In this document: positions 18,369 to 27,497 of the stretch, piece by piece
Numbering within the stretch: position 1 is the first letter of the stretch
Layout: each line of letters begins with the position of its first letter
Assembly (NCBI RefSeq): GCF_013618625.1
Contig: NZ_JABRWO010000005.1
Location: forward strand, 62,001-126,000
Origin: Bremerella alba
Lineage (GTDB): Bacteria > Planctomycetota > Planctomycetia > Pirellulales > Pirellulaceae
Length of the DNA stretch: 64,000 nt
Reading direction: 5' to 3'
Program-made: the position numbers and the translations under genes
Notes under the pieces: model-generated
Seen by the model: the letters and a program-made list of their open reading frames with translations, nothing else
Told to the model about the DNA's origin: nothing
Database searches by the model: none

Positions 18369-19670
18369 CTACTTAGGGGCTTCCTGGCGATCGGCCTGGG
18401 GCACGTACGCTGGCAGCTTTTGATCGGCATACATGTTCTGCAAACGGGTCATACGTTGACGACCATCGATCATCGGCAGGCTGACCATTCCTTCACCCAA
18501 CAGCGGTTTGGCGTACTTGATGAAGTCGTCGGTCACGTCGTAACCGTTGGCGTCGATCCATGCCTTGGGGAAGGTGCGTTCGCTGTTGGCGACTTCCGCG
18601 AGAGGTGCCTTGTCGTAGCGAACGCTGTAGACATCTCCTTCGTTTCGCAAGATGGTCGACATGTAGCCAGACTGACCGGTCGAGGCCAATACGGCCGCCA
18701 TTTCGCCAGCATGGTAGGCTTCGTCCAGGTCGACCGACGAGGCGTAGGCCATCGCGTGTCGCTGATCGGTACCGCTCACGTTGCAGCGGGCGGCACCTTT
18801 GACGGCCAAGCCATTGTCGTTGAGGTAATTGGTGACGATTTGTGCCACAGTGATGTTACTGGCACTGAAGCTTGTGTGACCGAACGAATCCTTTCGAGCA
18901 CCGATGTCCCCCACATCAAAACCTTCGCTGAGGACCACCAGGCAGCGGCCATCTTGCTTGAGTTGCTTGTTGACGTTCTCGTGCAGTTCTTCGAGCGAGC
19001 ACGGCGATTCGGCCATGTAAATCTGTAATGGCATTTCTCGCTTGGGGTCGGCCAAACGCGCGGCGGCCGGAATGTAACCGATCTTGCGGCCCATGGCCTG
19101 CATGACCAGCACTGGGTCGGCGGGGCTGCTACCGCGATTTTCTTCGTTGGCATACTGAATCATGTGCATCCAGTACTTGGCCGTCGAAGCGTAACCAGGC
19201 GTATGGTCGATCAGCTTGAACTCGCTATCACCAACGTCGTTGTCGATGGTTTTGGGTCCGCCGATACCGATCATATCGAGGCCACGGTCTTGGGCCATCT
19301 GGGCGACTTTGTTGGCCGTATCCATCGAGTCGTTTCCGCCGATGTATACGAAGTAGCCGATGTTGTGGGCCTTGAAAACTTCCATGCAGCGATCGAAGTC
19401 TTCGTTCTGCCAGTCTTTGAGCTTGTAGCGGCAAGTCCCAATCGAACCGGCGGCCGGCGTGTAACGCAGCAGCGAGATCTCTTCAGCCGGCTGATCGGTC
19501 AGATTAATCAGTTCTTCTTTAAGAACCCCTTCGATCCCATGGTGGGCACCGTAGACCGTCCCAATGTTGTCCGTTTGCAAGGCCGCTTCCACGAGGCCGC
19601 GAAGCGTATTATTGATAACCGGACTGGGACCACCACTTTGGGCAACAATTAAGTTCTTCTTGGTGCTCAT
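18369..19670 (-). CDS. 6-phosphofructokinase, probably pyrophosphate-dependent
   Basis: 433 residues of the PfkA superfamily, which phosphorylates fructose-6-phosphate at C1. Two positions mark phosphoryl-donor choice: ATP enzymes have GGDGS and PGTIDND, while here GGNDS (Asp114) and GGPKTIDND (Lys140) match the PPi-dependent pattern. The catalytic aspartates in TIDND are present, as is QAMGRKIGYIPAAARLA. PPi-linked enzymes run in both directions. ATG 19670 is preceded by GGTGGAAAG; GTG at 19679 is less likely. First gene of the sugar-phosphate run. Confidence 0.9.
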   Translation of the reverse strand: MSTKKNLIVAQSGGPSPVINNTLRGLVEAALQTDNIGTVYGAHHGIEGVLKEELINLTDQPAEEISLLRYTPAAGSIGTCRYKLKDWQNEDFDRCMEVFKAHNIGYFVYIGGNDSMDTANKVAQMAQDRGLDMIGIGGPKTIDNDVGDSEFKLIDHTPGYASTAKYWMHMIQYANEENRGSSPADPVLVMQAMGRKIGYIPAAARLADPKREMPLQIYMAESPCSLEELHENVNKQLKQDGRCLVVLSEGFDVGDIGARKDSFGHTSFSASNITVAQIVTNYLNDNGLAVKGAARCNVSGTDQRHAMAYASSVDLDEAYHAGEMAAVLASTGQSGYMSTILRNEGDVYSVRYDKAPLAEVANSERTFPKAWIDANGYDVTDDFIKYAKPLLGEGMVSLPMIDGRQRMTRLQNMYADQKLPAYVPQADRQEAPK

Positions 19671-19799
19671 TCTTTCCACCGAAACAAGATGGGGAACCGT
19701 CTGCGCCTTCCTACTTCCAGATCAGGTCGGCAAGATAGGGTAAACCGCGAATTTTACAAGACGTAGCAGCAACCGGCAATGAGGTGCCATCACCACACA

Positions 19800-20906
19800 T
19801 TACGCGTTTTCACGGCCACTATTTGTCATTTCAGGCCCCGAGCTGCGCCAATAGAGAACGGAAACCAACAGTATTAGAACCGTTAATGGAACGCAGCCAA
19901 ACAGGGCCACGCTACCCACCATGGTTGTCAGTGGCGAATGAACCGCCGCCAGCACTAGATATACGGTGTGGATAACGTACCAAGCAAGCAGCAGCCCGCC
20001 TTCCCAACGATCGATACGATACCTGGTGAAGAAGATCGGCAGACACATCACGCTGGCCGCGATCATCACCGGCATCTCTTGCCAGATGGCAGATGAGGCA
20101 ACGGGAACTCCGCCGGGAACGATCACAGCCGACATCCCCAGCACGCACATCAAATTAAATAGGTTACTGCCCACCACGTTGCCGACGGCAATATCACGCT
20201 CGCCTTTGAGGGAAGCTGTGATCGAAGCCACCACTTCAGGCAGAGAGGTCCCAACCGCGACAATCGTCAAACCGATTAATAGTTCGCTCATCCCCATCTG
20301 CCGAGCAACCATTACTGCTCCATCCACAAGCCACTGCGAACCAAACGCCAGCGCGATCAGGCCGAGCACAATCCACAACAACTGCAGCGCCGCACCCCAA
20401 TTCGACTTGGGTGGCTTGTCGAACTCCTGGGCAAACTCTTGAACGACGGTCTGCGATTCGCGCCGGCTTTGCCAGACCGACCAACCCACATAGGCGATCA
20501 ACCCAGCGACCAGGACGAGGCCTTCCAATCTCCCCAATGTGCCGTTAATCGCCAGACCCCACGTCACCACGGAAACCAACACCATCAAGGGAAGTTCCAG
20601 GCGTATCAGTTGGCTGTTTACGATCAGCGGAGAGACCAGCGCCGAGATGCCGAGGATGAAGAGCGTATTGAAGACATTGCTCCCCACCACATTCCCAATC
20701 GCGATGTCGGCCTGGCCCGCCATGCCAGCTTTAAGCGAAACGGCTAGTTCCGGGGCACTGGTCCCAAACGCAACGACCGTCAGGCCAATAACCAGCGGAG
20801 AAACGCCCAAGAGGGCCGCCAACGCAGACGCCCCGCGGACTAAGAGTTCCCCTCCTAAAACCAAAGCCACAAGACCAACGACGATTAAACCGGCGGCCAC
20901 GAACAT
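19800..20906 (-). CDS. CaCA-family sodium/calcium exchanger (YrbG-like)
   Basis: 368 residues, inner-membrane antiporter with about ten hydrophobic segments. The two inverted alpha repeats that form the ion site are clear: FGTSAPELAVSLKAG with IAIGNVVGSNVFN in the first half and VGTSLPEVVASITAS with IAVGNVVGSNLFN in the second. A hydrophilic loop at about residues 150-170 joins the halves. It stands alone, facing away from the CBS gene's cluster partners; ion preference not determined. Confidence 0.92.
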   Translation of the reverse strand: MFVAAGLIVVGLVALVLGGELLVRGASALAALLGVSPLVIGLTVVAFGTSAPELAVSLKAGMAGQADIAIGNVVGSNVFNTLFILGISALVSPLIVNSQLIRLELPLMVLVSVVTWGLAINGTLGRLEGLVLVAGLIAYVGWSVWQSRRESQTVVQEFAQEFDKPPKSNWGAALQLLWIVLGLIALAFGSQWLVDGAVMVARQMGMSELLIGLTIVAVGTSLPEVVASITASLKGERDIAVGNVVGSNLFNLMCVLGMSAVIVPGGVPVASSAIWQEMPVMIAASVMCLPIFFTRYRIDRWEGGLLLAWYVIHTVYLVLAAVHSPLTTMVGSVALFGCVPLTVLILLVSVLYWRSSGPEMTNSGRENA

Positions 20907-21023
20907 ACGGCTCTTTCAATAAAAGAAAGGTAGTGAGCCGTCATTATGAGAAGCGAACCTAGCCGTCGAACAGGGGACGTTCGACGGCTTGCGGGATTTC
21001 GCAACCGCACAGGTTAACCAACA

Positions 21024-21530
21024 TTAGTCGACCGGAGAGTCGTACTGTTCCATCAAGGCACTAAAGTACATCACAAACTTGCCACTCCGCTTGTCGCGTT
21101 TATCGATCATCTGCATCGCGGCTTTCAGCAAATCGCGACGACTTACCTGACCGATCAGCTTGGTCCCTTCCAGGACCGGCAATCGTCGATAAGGGGTCGA
21201 TAAAAAGATCTGGGCACAACTTAGCCAATCGGTATCGGCGGTGATCAGCCGGGCGATATCGGTGTTCATAAAGGCCCCGACCCGGTTCGAAGGGAGCTGC
21301 GAATAGGCGGCATCGAGCAGGAAACGCATCGAAGTCTTTTCGGAAAAGATCCCCAAAAAGTTTCCATCGCTGTCGACCACCGGGGCTCCGGAAATTCGGT
21401 AATGCAACAGTTTTCGGATGGCGGCCAAAGCATCCTCATCCGGGCTGAGGGAAATCAGCTTGGTAGCCATGAAGTCACGCGCCGTAAGCGTCGGTGCGGT
21501 TGGCGCAGTCGTCGAAGTAGGGATCGACAT
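21024..21530 (-). CDS. CBS-domain pair protein
   Basis: 168 residues made almost only of two CBS domains: TARDFMATKLISLSPDEDALA with ISGAPVVDSDGNFLGIFSEK, then FMNTDIARLITADTDW with YRRLPVLEGTKLIGQVSRRDLLKA. Such pairs bind adenine nucleotides or similar ligands and act as energy or ion sensors. A strong AGGAGG site lies before ATG 21530. No partner enzyme is fused; it might act with the nearby exchanger, which is speculation. Confidence 0.88.
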   Translation of the reverse strand: MSIPTSTTAPTAPTLTARDFMATKLISLSPDEDALAAIRKLLHYRISGAPVVDSDGNFLGIFSEKTSMRFLLDAAYSQLPSNRVGAFMNTDIARLITADTDWLSCAQIFLSTPYRRLPVLEGTKLIGQVSRRDLLKAAMQMIDKRDKRSGKFVMYFSALMEQYDSPVD

Positions 21531-21712
21531 GCAATTATCCTCCTGCAGAAGTGGAATAAGAACCACGCAGAGTTGTCGGACGAGGTCTTTATTTTAACGG
21601 ACAGAAAAGCTACTTTTCCATCCTTTTTTGTGACATCCGGCAAAAACTAGCGATTGAATAAGTTGCAACTACCATGCCTTTTATGGAAATATCTCGCGGA
21701 AAATCGTTCAGA

Positions 21713-21741
21713 TTGACGAATACCAATACACGCGATAACCT
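21713..21741 (+). promoter_or_regulatory. Possible sigma-70 promoter
   Basis: TTGACG, 17-bp spacer, TAACCT, ending 36 bp before the GTG of the 100-residue gene. The -10 box is weak. Confidence 0.35.
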
Positions 21742-21776
21742 TAAATTAGGGATACTTCTGGAGGATAACTCCCATC

Positions 21777-22079
21777 GTGGCCTTAAACACGGAAAGAACT
21801 TCGATGATTCGCCCCGGCGATGTGGTCGTGTACACCAAGACCAAACACACAACGAGCCCTGGTCCTAGGGCTCACGACATCGAGCCGGAATCTCGCGGAG
21901 AGTACTACACCTACGCAGTAGACAAGTATTGGATTGTCGAAAGCGTCGAGCCCGATGGCATTATGTGCCGCACGCGACGCGGTAAAAGCCATCGAATCTC
22001 TTTGGACGACCCTCGATTGAGACCGGCCAAGTTTTGGGAAAAGCTATTTCTAAGAAGCCGATTCCCGACGCCAGCCTAA
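21777..22079 (+). CDS. Conserved-looking hypothetical protein, 100 aa
   Basis: 100 residues, basic, no signal peptide or membrane segment. The pattern MIRPGDVVVYTKTKHT, then YTYAVDKYWIVESVEPDGIMCRTRRGKSH suggests a small beta-barrel (SH3- or KOW-like) fold; that is a guess from sequence rhythm. GTG 21777 follows GGAGG by 12 bp; ATG 21804 is an alternative. It ends in a strong intrinsic terminator. Confidence 0.65.
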   Translation: MALNTERTSMIRPGDVVVYTKTKHTTSPGPRAHDIEPESRGEYYTYAVDKYWIVESVEPDGIMCRTRRGKSHRISLDDPRLRPAKFWEKLFLRSRFPTPA

Positions 22080-22107
22080 CTTGCCAGCCCAAGCCAGCAC
22101 ATCAAGC

Positions 22108-22141
22108 AGAACGCCGCGATCATTCGCGGCGTTCTCTTTTT
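22108..22141 (+). terminator. Intrinsic terminator
   Basis: Perfect 11-bp stem AGAACGCCGCG/CGCGGCGTTCT with a 6-base loop, then CTTTTT. It serves the 100-residue gene and may also act on the convergent fabI transcript. Confidence 0.9.
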
Positions 22142-22165
22142 GGGGTCATGGTAATTGGGAAGCCA

Positions 22166-23008
22166 TTATTTGTCGCCCAACTGATCCTGCATCTTCTTAT
22201 ACTCGGTCGCCATCCGACCAGGGCTACCCATGATGTTGTAGCCGGCGTCGACATGCATAATCTCGCCGGTAATGCCGCCGGCCAAGCTCGACAGCAGAAA
22301 AGCCCCGGCGTTCGAGACTTCTTCCATCGTGATATTGCGGTTCAACGGCGAAACGGCTGCGTACAGGTCCAACATCTCTTTCGCACCCACCGCGCTGCTG
22401 GCCAGGGTCTTTAGCGGGCCGGCACTGATTGCGTTCACGCGGACGTTGTATTCGCCCATGTCGAACGAAAGATATTTCACAATGCTATCCAAAGCGGCCT
22501 TGCAGACGCCCATCATGTTGTAGCCAGGCACGGCTTTTTCGCCGCCAAAGTAGGTCATCGCACAAACGGATGCCCCTTCATTCAAGATCGGCCGGGCCGC
22601 ATTGGTCAGGGCGATCAGACTATAAGCGCTGATATCCATGGCCATTTTGAAGCCTTCGCGGCTGCACTCAACGGTCGGCACACGCAGGTCGTCGAGCGAT
22701 GCAAACGCCACCGAATGCAGCAGGAAGTCGATCTTACCCAGCTCGCTTTCGGCAGTCTTGATCACCTCGGCGATGTTTTCGTCGGACTGGACGTCCAAAG
22801 GAACCAGGAACTTGGCCTGCTCGAAGTTGTCGGTCAGTTGCGAAACACGGCGACGATTCTTCTTGCGTGCGTCGTCTTCTCGATCTGGCAGGTGAGTGAA
22901 ACCGCACTCGCCCCCTTCTTCCATAATTTTCTGGGCGATCCCCCAGGCAATCGAATTTCCGTTCGCTACGCCAACGATCAGGCCTTTTTTACCGGTGAAT
23001 AGTCCCAT
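22166..23008 (-). CDS. fabI: Enoyl-[acyl-carrier-protein] reductase (NADH), FabI
   Basis: 280 residues; last reductive step of fatty-acid elongation in the cytoplasm. FabI features: VGVANGNSIAWGIAQ at the cofactor site, LLHSVAFAS, AMTYFGGEKAVPGYNMMGVCK with the catalytic Tyr-x6-Tyr-(x)6-Lys arrangement, and KTLASSAV. Start ATG 23008. Somewhat longer than E. coli FabI (262) because of a charged insert after FTHLPDREDDARKKNRRR. No fatty-acid genes adjoin it. Confidence 0.95.
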   Translation of the reverse strand: MGLFTGKKGLIVGVANGNSIAWGIAQKIMEEGGECGFTHLPDREDDARKKNRRRVSQLTDNFEQAKFLVPLDVQSDENIAEVIKTAESELGKIDFLLHSVAFASLDDLRVPTVECSREGFKMAMDISAYSLIALTNAARPILNEGASVCAMTYFGGEKAVPGYNMMGVCKAALDSIVKYLSFDMGEYNVRVNAISAGPLKTLASSAVGAKEMLDLYAAVSPLNRNITMEEVSNAGAFLLSSLAGGITGEIMHVDAGYNIMGSPGRMATEYKKMQDQLGDK

Positions 23009-23409
23009 CGTCTTCTACCCTGGGGAAACATGTCTTCGCGGAATTGATGAATGTCACGCAACCGATTCTCTAGAAATCGCGCAGCGTTTAGGATAACGAC
23101 ATTCGGCCTACCGCAAAAGGCGACCCAATCGCCATAGGGCCTACAAGGCATATGTCTCAGGAAGGATTTAGCCACCGAGCACACAGAGAGCACAGAGGAA
23201 AGAGCTTTTTAACCACGGATTTCACGGATAACGCACTTTGCTCAATCGCAATGAAAACCCCACGCCCGCAAAATTCGCAGTTCGTCTTTCCTCCGGTCTT
23301 CTCGATGTCCTCGGTGGCTAATCCCCTCTTTGATCGTATCGATTGGGTCAATCGGTCGTTTTGTTCCCCTGATTGCAAACTTGTTACCTGATATGAAAGG
23401 CGCTTGCTC
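23009..23409. other. Intergenic stretch with inverted-repeat element
   Basis: 401 bp between fabI and the divergent SDR gene. No plausible protein gene. The right half is taken up by the imperfect inverted repeat at 23165-23322; a ribosome site GAAAGG for the SDR gene lies near the end. Confidence 0.6.
23165..23322. repeat. Imperfect inverted-repeat element of about 160 bp
   Basis: Left arm 23165-23202 (GATTTAGCCACCGAGCACAC, AGAGAGCACAGAGGAAAG) is matched by the reverse complement of the right arm 23286-23322 with a few mismatches; both contain AGCCACCGAG and GAGGAAAG. The centre holds ACCACGGATTTCACGGAT, a motif widespread in bacterial intergenic repeats. No coding capacity. It looks like a degenerate non-autonomous mobile or REP-type element. 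Confidence 0.6.
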
Positions 23410-24135
23410 ATGTCGCTGGAAGGAAAAGTCGTTCTGGTTGTTGGTGGTGGTACTGGGATCGGCAAAGCCATTGCCTTGTCGCTGGCCGCCGACGGAGCGA
23501 AGGTCGTTGTCGCAGGCCGCCGATTTGAAGTCCTGGAACAAGTCGCTGCCGAGAGCAATGCCGAAATCCACTGCCACAGCGTCGATGTCGCGGACCGCAC
23601 CAGCGTGAAGGGCCTGTTCGACTTCGTTTCCAAAACGCTCGGGCAACTCGATATTTTGGTCAATGCCGCCGGCATCAACATCAAAACCCGCAGCATGGCC
23701 GAAATGACCCCAGAGCAGTGGGACCAAGTCATGCAAATCAACGCGACCGGCGGCTACAACCTGCTGTATCAGGCGTTGCCCCCCATGCGCGAGCGAAAGG
23801 ATGGGCTGATTATCAACATCTCGTCGATCTCCGGCAAACGAGCTTACGCCCTGGGCGGCATCGCCTACAGTGCGTCGAAGTTCGCCATGACGGCCCTGGG
23901 CACCGCGGTCGGAAACGAAGTCGCCGCCGAGGGGGTTCGCATTACCAACATCTATCCTGGCGAAGTTGAAACGCCTATCCTCGACCAACGCCCCAGCGCC
24001 CCGACGGCCGAGCACCGTGCCCGGATGCTGCAGCCGGAAGATTTTAGCGAGGTGGTGCTGTCGATCTGTCACCTGCCACCGAGGGCGCACGTGGCCGAGT
24101 TGATTATCAAGCCGACCCAGCAGGAATACACCTAA
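23410..24135 (+). CDS. SDR-family oxidoreductase
   Basis: 241 residues, classical SDR. LVVGGGTGIGKAIALSL at the cofactor site, NAAGIN, Ser in IINISSISGKRAYA, then YSASKFAM. ATG 23410 (MSLEGKVV) follows GAAAGG; the frame begins at TTG 23404. It differs from many SDRs by VGGGTGIGK instead of TGGxxGIG. The substrate is not evident; 76 bp separate it from the thioredoxin gene. Confidence 0.88.
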   Translation: MSLEGKVVLVVGGGTGIGKAIALSLAADGAKVVVAGRRFEVLEQVAAESNAEIHCHSVDVADRTSVKGLFDFVSKTLGQLDILVNAAGINIKTRSMAEMTPEQWDQVMQINATGGYNLLYQALPPMRERKDGLIINISSISGKRAYALGGIAYSASKFAMTALGTAVGNEVAAEGVRITNIYPGEVETPILDQRPSAPTAEHRARMLQPEDFSEVVLSICHLPPRAHVAELIIKPTQQEYT

Positions 24136-24211
24136 GATTGCGGCACTCAAGTTGCGGGCAGTGAAGGGCGTTACGAACCGATTCACTGCTCGCTACGGAA
24201 AGGTATCTACC

Positions 24212-24538
24212 ATGTCGTTCGACTCCGAGTATCACGAACAGGCCCCAACCCGGGAAGAGATCGATCAAACCACTGGCAAGGTCGTTCTCGAGTTCGGCGC
24301 TAACTGGTGCGGCCACTGCCAGGGGCTTGCCCCAACAGTCGAGTCGCTGCTGTCCAGTGCTGACGATGTGCAACACATTCGCGTCGCCGACGGCAAAGGA
24401 AAACGCCTGGGTCGCAGCTTCGGAGTGAAGTTGTGGCCGACGCTCGTTTTACTTTCCGATGGGGAAGTGATCGAGCAACTGGTACGGCCATCGCCGGCGC
24501 AGTTAAAAAACAATTTCCAGTCGTTCGCCACTCCGTAA
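24212..24538 (+). CDS. Thioredoxin-family protein with CGHC active site
   Basis: 108 residues, no signal peptide, so cytoplasmic. Active site ANWCGHCQGLAPTVE, a CGHC pair as in protein disulfide isomerases rather than the usual thioredoxin CGPC, and the cis-proline in KLWPTLVLLSDGE. ATG 24212 follows GGAAAGG. It ends one base before the stop of the convergent DUF4190-like gene. Redox role clear, partner unknown. Confidence 0.88.
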   Translation: MSFDSEYHEQAPTREEIDQTTGKVVLEFGANWCGHCQGLAPTVESLLSSADDVQHIRVADGKGKRLGRSFGVKLWPTLVLLSDGEVIEQLVRPSPAQLKNNFQSFATP

Positions 24539-24539
24539 T

Positions 24540-24896
24540 CTACCGCGTGGCATCGCTCACAACCCCAAATACGATCATCCCGACGCACGATAGGTTCAGC
24601 AGCGTGGCGATGCCCCCTAGGACAATCCCGATCCACGCATGCACCGAACCCTTGACCGCCGGGTTCTGGGCTCTTCGGCGGAGGCCCATGATGCCCAGAA
24701 CGAAGGCCGGGATCGAGGCGAAAATACCGATCACGGGAAACAGGCCAAGGATCGCCAGGTAGTAGGCCGCTAAAGCTGCCGGATTCTTATAAGGAATCAG
24801 TCCGCCGGTGCCGTCTCCGGAGGTATCCAACGGCTCGACGCCGGTGGCCGCTTCCAGCCCGGTATGGGGCGAATTGTATGGATTCGAGTCAGTCAT
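24540..24896 (-). CDS. DUF4190-like small membrane protein with NPYxSP N-terminus
   Basis: 118 residues. N-terminal MTDSNPYNSPHTG, an acidic linker, then two hydrophobic segments (about 38-70 and 82-112) joined by a basic loop LRRRAQNP, as in DUF4190 proteins. ATG 24896. The NPY-x-SP start recurs as NPFESP in the protein at 45579-45959. Function unknown. Confidence 0.75.
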   Translation of the reverse strand: MTDSNPYNSPHTGLEAATGVEPLDTSGDGTGGLIPYKNPAALAAYYLAILGLFPVIGIFASIPAFVLGIMGLRRRAQNPAVKGSVHAWIGIVLGGIATLLNLSCVGMIVFGVVSDATR

Positions 24897-25023
24897 GGCT
24901 GGGCCCTTGTCATTGACGAGCTTATGGTAGAAGACCTGCTTCGCTCTGGCAGCCGTAATTTTGCCTCATCCGCGCGATCATTGCGAGATCTGTATGGGCG
25001 AAATTACCAGGCATCTGTGCCCG

Positions 25024-25052
25024 TTGACGAAAGCGGGGCGCTTTCCGACAAT
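25024..25052 (+). promoter_or_regulatory. Sigma-70-like promoter of glyA
   Basis: TTGACG, 17-bp spacer, GACAAT, 65 bp before the glyA ATG. Spacing is ideal and both boxes are close to consensus. Confidence 0.6.
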
Positions 25053-25117
25053 TCAATATTCTTTCCGGGGCTTGGGTAGGCTCTGGGGTCACACTAGGTC
25101 TCAACCACGACGTTGCC

Positions 25118-26371
25118 ATGAACTTAATCAAGCAAAACGATCCCGCAGTTTGGGCAGCCATCGAGGCCGAACAGGTCCGTCAGGCCGATGGTCTGGAAAT
25201 GATCGCCTCGGAAAACTACACCAGCGCTGCCATTCAACAGGCCGTCGGTAGCGTACTGACCAACAAGTACGCCGAAGGCTACCCCGGGCGTCGCTACTAC
25301 GGCGGCTGCGAACATGTCGACGTGGTCGAGCAGTTAGCCATCGACCGAGCCAAACAGCTCTTTGGCGCCGAGCACGCCAACGTCCAGCCGCACGCCGGCA
25401 GCCAGGCCAACTTTGCCGTCTACCTGACCGCCGTTGAGCCGGGCGACACGATCCTCGGCTTGGACCTGGCCCATGGTGGCCACCTGACCCACGGCATGAA
25501 GCTGAACGTCAGCGGCATTCTGTACAATTTCATCAATTACGGCGTCGACCCTGAAACACATCGTTTGGACTTCGACGCGATCGCCAAGCTGGCCAAAGAG
25601 CACAAGCCGAAGTTGATCGTCGCGGGTGCTTCCGCTTACCCACGAGAGATCCCGCACGAAAAGTTCGCCGAGATCGCCAACGATGTCGGAGCAAAGCTGT
25701 TTGTCGACATGGCTCACTATGCCGGTCTGGTCGCCGGCGGCATCCACAATAGCCCGGTGCCGTATGCCGACTTTGTGACAACGACCTGTCACAAGACGCT
25801 ACGTGGCCCGCGTTCTGGTCTGATCCTGTGCAAGGAAGAGCACCAGAAGATGATCAACCGCAACGTCTTCCCCGGCACCCAAGGTGGCCCGTTGATGCAC
25901 GTCATCGCCGGTAAAGCGTTGTGCTTCCAGGAAGCGTTGCAGCCCGAGTTCAAGCAGTACGCCCAACAAGTGGTCGACAACGCCAAGACCCTGGCCGACG
26001 CGCTGATGGCCGGTGGCCTGAAGCTCGTCTCCGGCGGCACCGAGAACCACCTCATGTTGGTCGACGTCACGGCCGTCGGCACGACCGGTACGGCAGCCGA
26101 AAACGCCTTGGGTGCCAGTGGCATCACGGTCAATAAAAACATGATCCCATTCGACCAACGTAAGCCGATGGACCCTAGCGGCGTGCGAATTGGAACGCCG
26201 GCACTAACCACCCGCGGCATGAAAACCGACGAAATGAAGACCATCGGCGGCTGGATCCTGGAAGCATTGAAAGCCCCCGAAGATGCCGCGATTCATGGTC
26301 GCATCCGCAGCGAAGTCGTCACCATGTGCGAACAGTTCCCCGTGCCAGGCCAGGCGGTTGAACTGCATTAA
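25118..26371 (+). CDS. glyA: Serine hydroxymethyltransferase
   Basis: 417 residues, normal for the family. PLP enzyme interconverting serine and glycine while charging tetrahydrofolate with a one-carbon unit. [10 protein letters not shown] near the N-terminus, [21 protein letters not shown], and the PLP lysine in [17 protein letters not shown] 25118 begins [12 protein letters not shown]. Single gene with its own promoter and terminator. Confidence 0.97.
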   Translation: MNLIKQNDPAVWAAIEAEQVRQADGLEMIASENYTSAAIQQAVGSVLTNKYAEGYPGRRYYGGCEHVDVVEQLAIDRAKQLFGAEHANVQPHAGSQANFAVYLTAVEPGDTILGLDLAHGGHLTHGMKLNVSGILYNFINYGVDPETHRLDFDAIAKLAKEHKPKLIVAGASAYPREIPHEKFAEIANDVGAKLFVDMAHYAGLVAGGIHNSPVPYADFVTTTCHKTLRGPRSGLILCKEEHQKMINRNVFPGTQGGPLMHVIAGKALCFQEALQPEFKQYAQQVVDNAKTLADALMAGGLKLVSGGTENHLMLVDVTAVGTTGTAAENALGASGITVNKNMIPFDQRKPMDPSGVRIGTPALTTRGMKTDEMKTIGGWILEALKAPEDAAIHGRIRSEVVTMCEQFPVPGQAVELH

Positions 26372-26412
26372 ACACCACCGTGGGAATAGCGGATCAACGC
26401 GTGTTAAACGGT

Positions 26413-26444
26413 GCGTAGCCTCTGAATGGGGCTACGCTTTTTTT
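26413..26444 (+). terminator. Intrinsic terminator of glyA
   Basis: Stem GCGTAGCC/GGCTACGC with a 9-base loop followed by seven T, 42 bp after the glyA stop. Confidence 0.9.
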
Positions 26445-26494
26445 GTAGAGCCTCGCACTCACGCAACTATTTCCCCAACGTTGGAGCGTGAACA

Positions 26495-27424
26495 TTGACA
26501 ACAATTCATGCCGAGTTTGAACGGCTCTCTCGTGTCTTTGACCGTATCGGCTTTCCTCTCAAAACGGCTCCACCAGCGAGCAACACGCAAATCGACACTC
26601 TGACTGAAGTTACCGGCATCACCGTATGTGATGATCTCAAAGATCTTTGGCAACTATCTAACGGATCACGAAAATACTTTTGGCTGGCCGATGGTGAAGA
26701 TGAGGAGTTTACACCTCATGCCTTTCTATCGATCAAGGAGGTTATATCGCAGTGGAAACTTTTCGCACCCTATGATCAGGCGTTATATTCCCAATGGCAT
26801 GATAACGAATCTTGGGGCGAGCGTGATCCACGCATCCAACGTTACTTCTTACGACATCGTAAGTGGTTGGCCTTCACCAATTCGTATGGCAGCAACCAAC
26901 AGCTATATTTCGATGCTGATCCAACTCAACAGGGCACCTATGGCCAGATGATCATGTTCGTCCACGACCCCGACGGCGTTTACTGGTCCGGCAAAAGCTT
27001 CCTCTCCTTCTTCAAACGGTCAAACGATTTACTGGAAGCACTTTCTGACGCCCCAGAGCTACTCGTTGAACGATTAGAGCTTGAAGATTCGGTGAATTCA
27101 CTCGGCCCAGGACTACGAGCCCCTGATACTTGTCATGAAGTTGAATTCGATTTCAATGGGATTCGTGTCACCTGGATGGAATCGGTGAAGGGCAGGGCGA
27201 GCACTTCAGAATCATTGCCAAAGCACCCTAATCCACTGGAAAATAGTTACCGTGTAATTGACCTACCTTTCATACTTAAAATTCATCACGGCAATTTGCT
27301 GTTCGAAGATGATGGTCTCGAATTCGACTTTGGTTCCATAAAAGGACGAGATCACATCCGTGTTGCCGGATACAACAAGATTTTCGTGAACGGCGAATTA
27401 CGAAAACCACACACCGACACGTAA
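26495..27424 (+). CDS. SUKH (SMI1/KNR4) domain protein with extra C-terminal beta domain
   Basis: 309 residues. The first 190 or so show the SMI1/KNR4 pattern: EFERLSRVFDRIGFPLKTAPPAS, DDLKDLWQLSNGSRKYFWL, AFLSIKEVISQWKLF, FTNSYGSNQQLYFDAD, GQMIMFVHDPDGVYW. Bacterial SUKH proteins are often immunity proteins against polymorphic toxins, but no toxin is seen here. Residues about 205-305 are a beta-rich region with SIKGRDHIRVAGYN and FVNGELRKP. Start is TTG 26495, backed by GGAG 8 bp upstream. The gene is visibly more AT-rich than its neighbours. Confidence 0.8.
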   Translation: MTTIHAEFERLSRVFDRIGFPLKTAPPASNTQIDTLTEVTGITVCDDLKDLWQLSNGSRKYFWLADGEDEEFTPHAFLSIKEVISQWKLFAPYDQALYSQWHDNESWGERDPRIQRYFLRHRKWLAFTNSYGSNQQLYFDADPTQQGTYGQMIMFVHDPDGVYWSGKSFLSFFKRSNDLLEALSDAPELLVERLELEDSVNSLGPGLRAPDTCHEVEFDFNGIRVTWMESVKGRASTSESLPKHPNPLENSYRVIDLPFILKIHHGNLLFEDDGLEFDFGSIKGRDHIRVAGYNKIFVNGELRKPHTDT

Positions 27425-27497
27425 GTATCGTTACCCGCCCGCCAAACGTGGCATCCAGTGATATGTTGATTCGCTCTTATCGAGGGATACCTTGCGG

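Noticed and set aside
23242-24186. 314-codon minus-strand open frame
   Set aside because: Antisense to the SDR gene at 23410-24135, which has all catalytic motifs.
25052-25117. Possible glycine riboswitch before glyA
   Set aside because: The leader is only about 60 nt and lacks the conserved glycine-riboswitch core.
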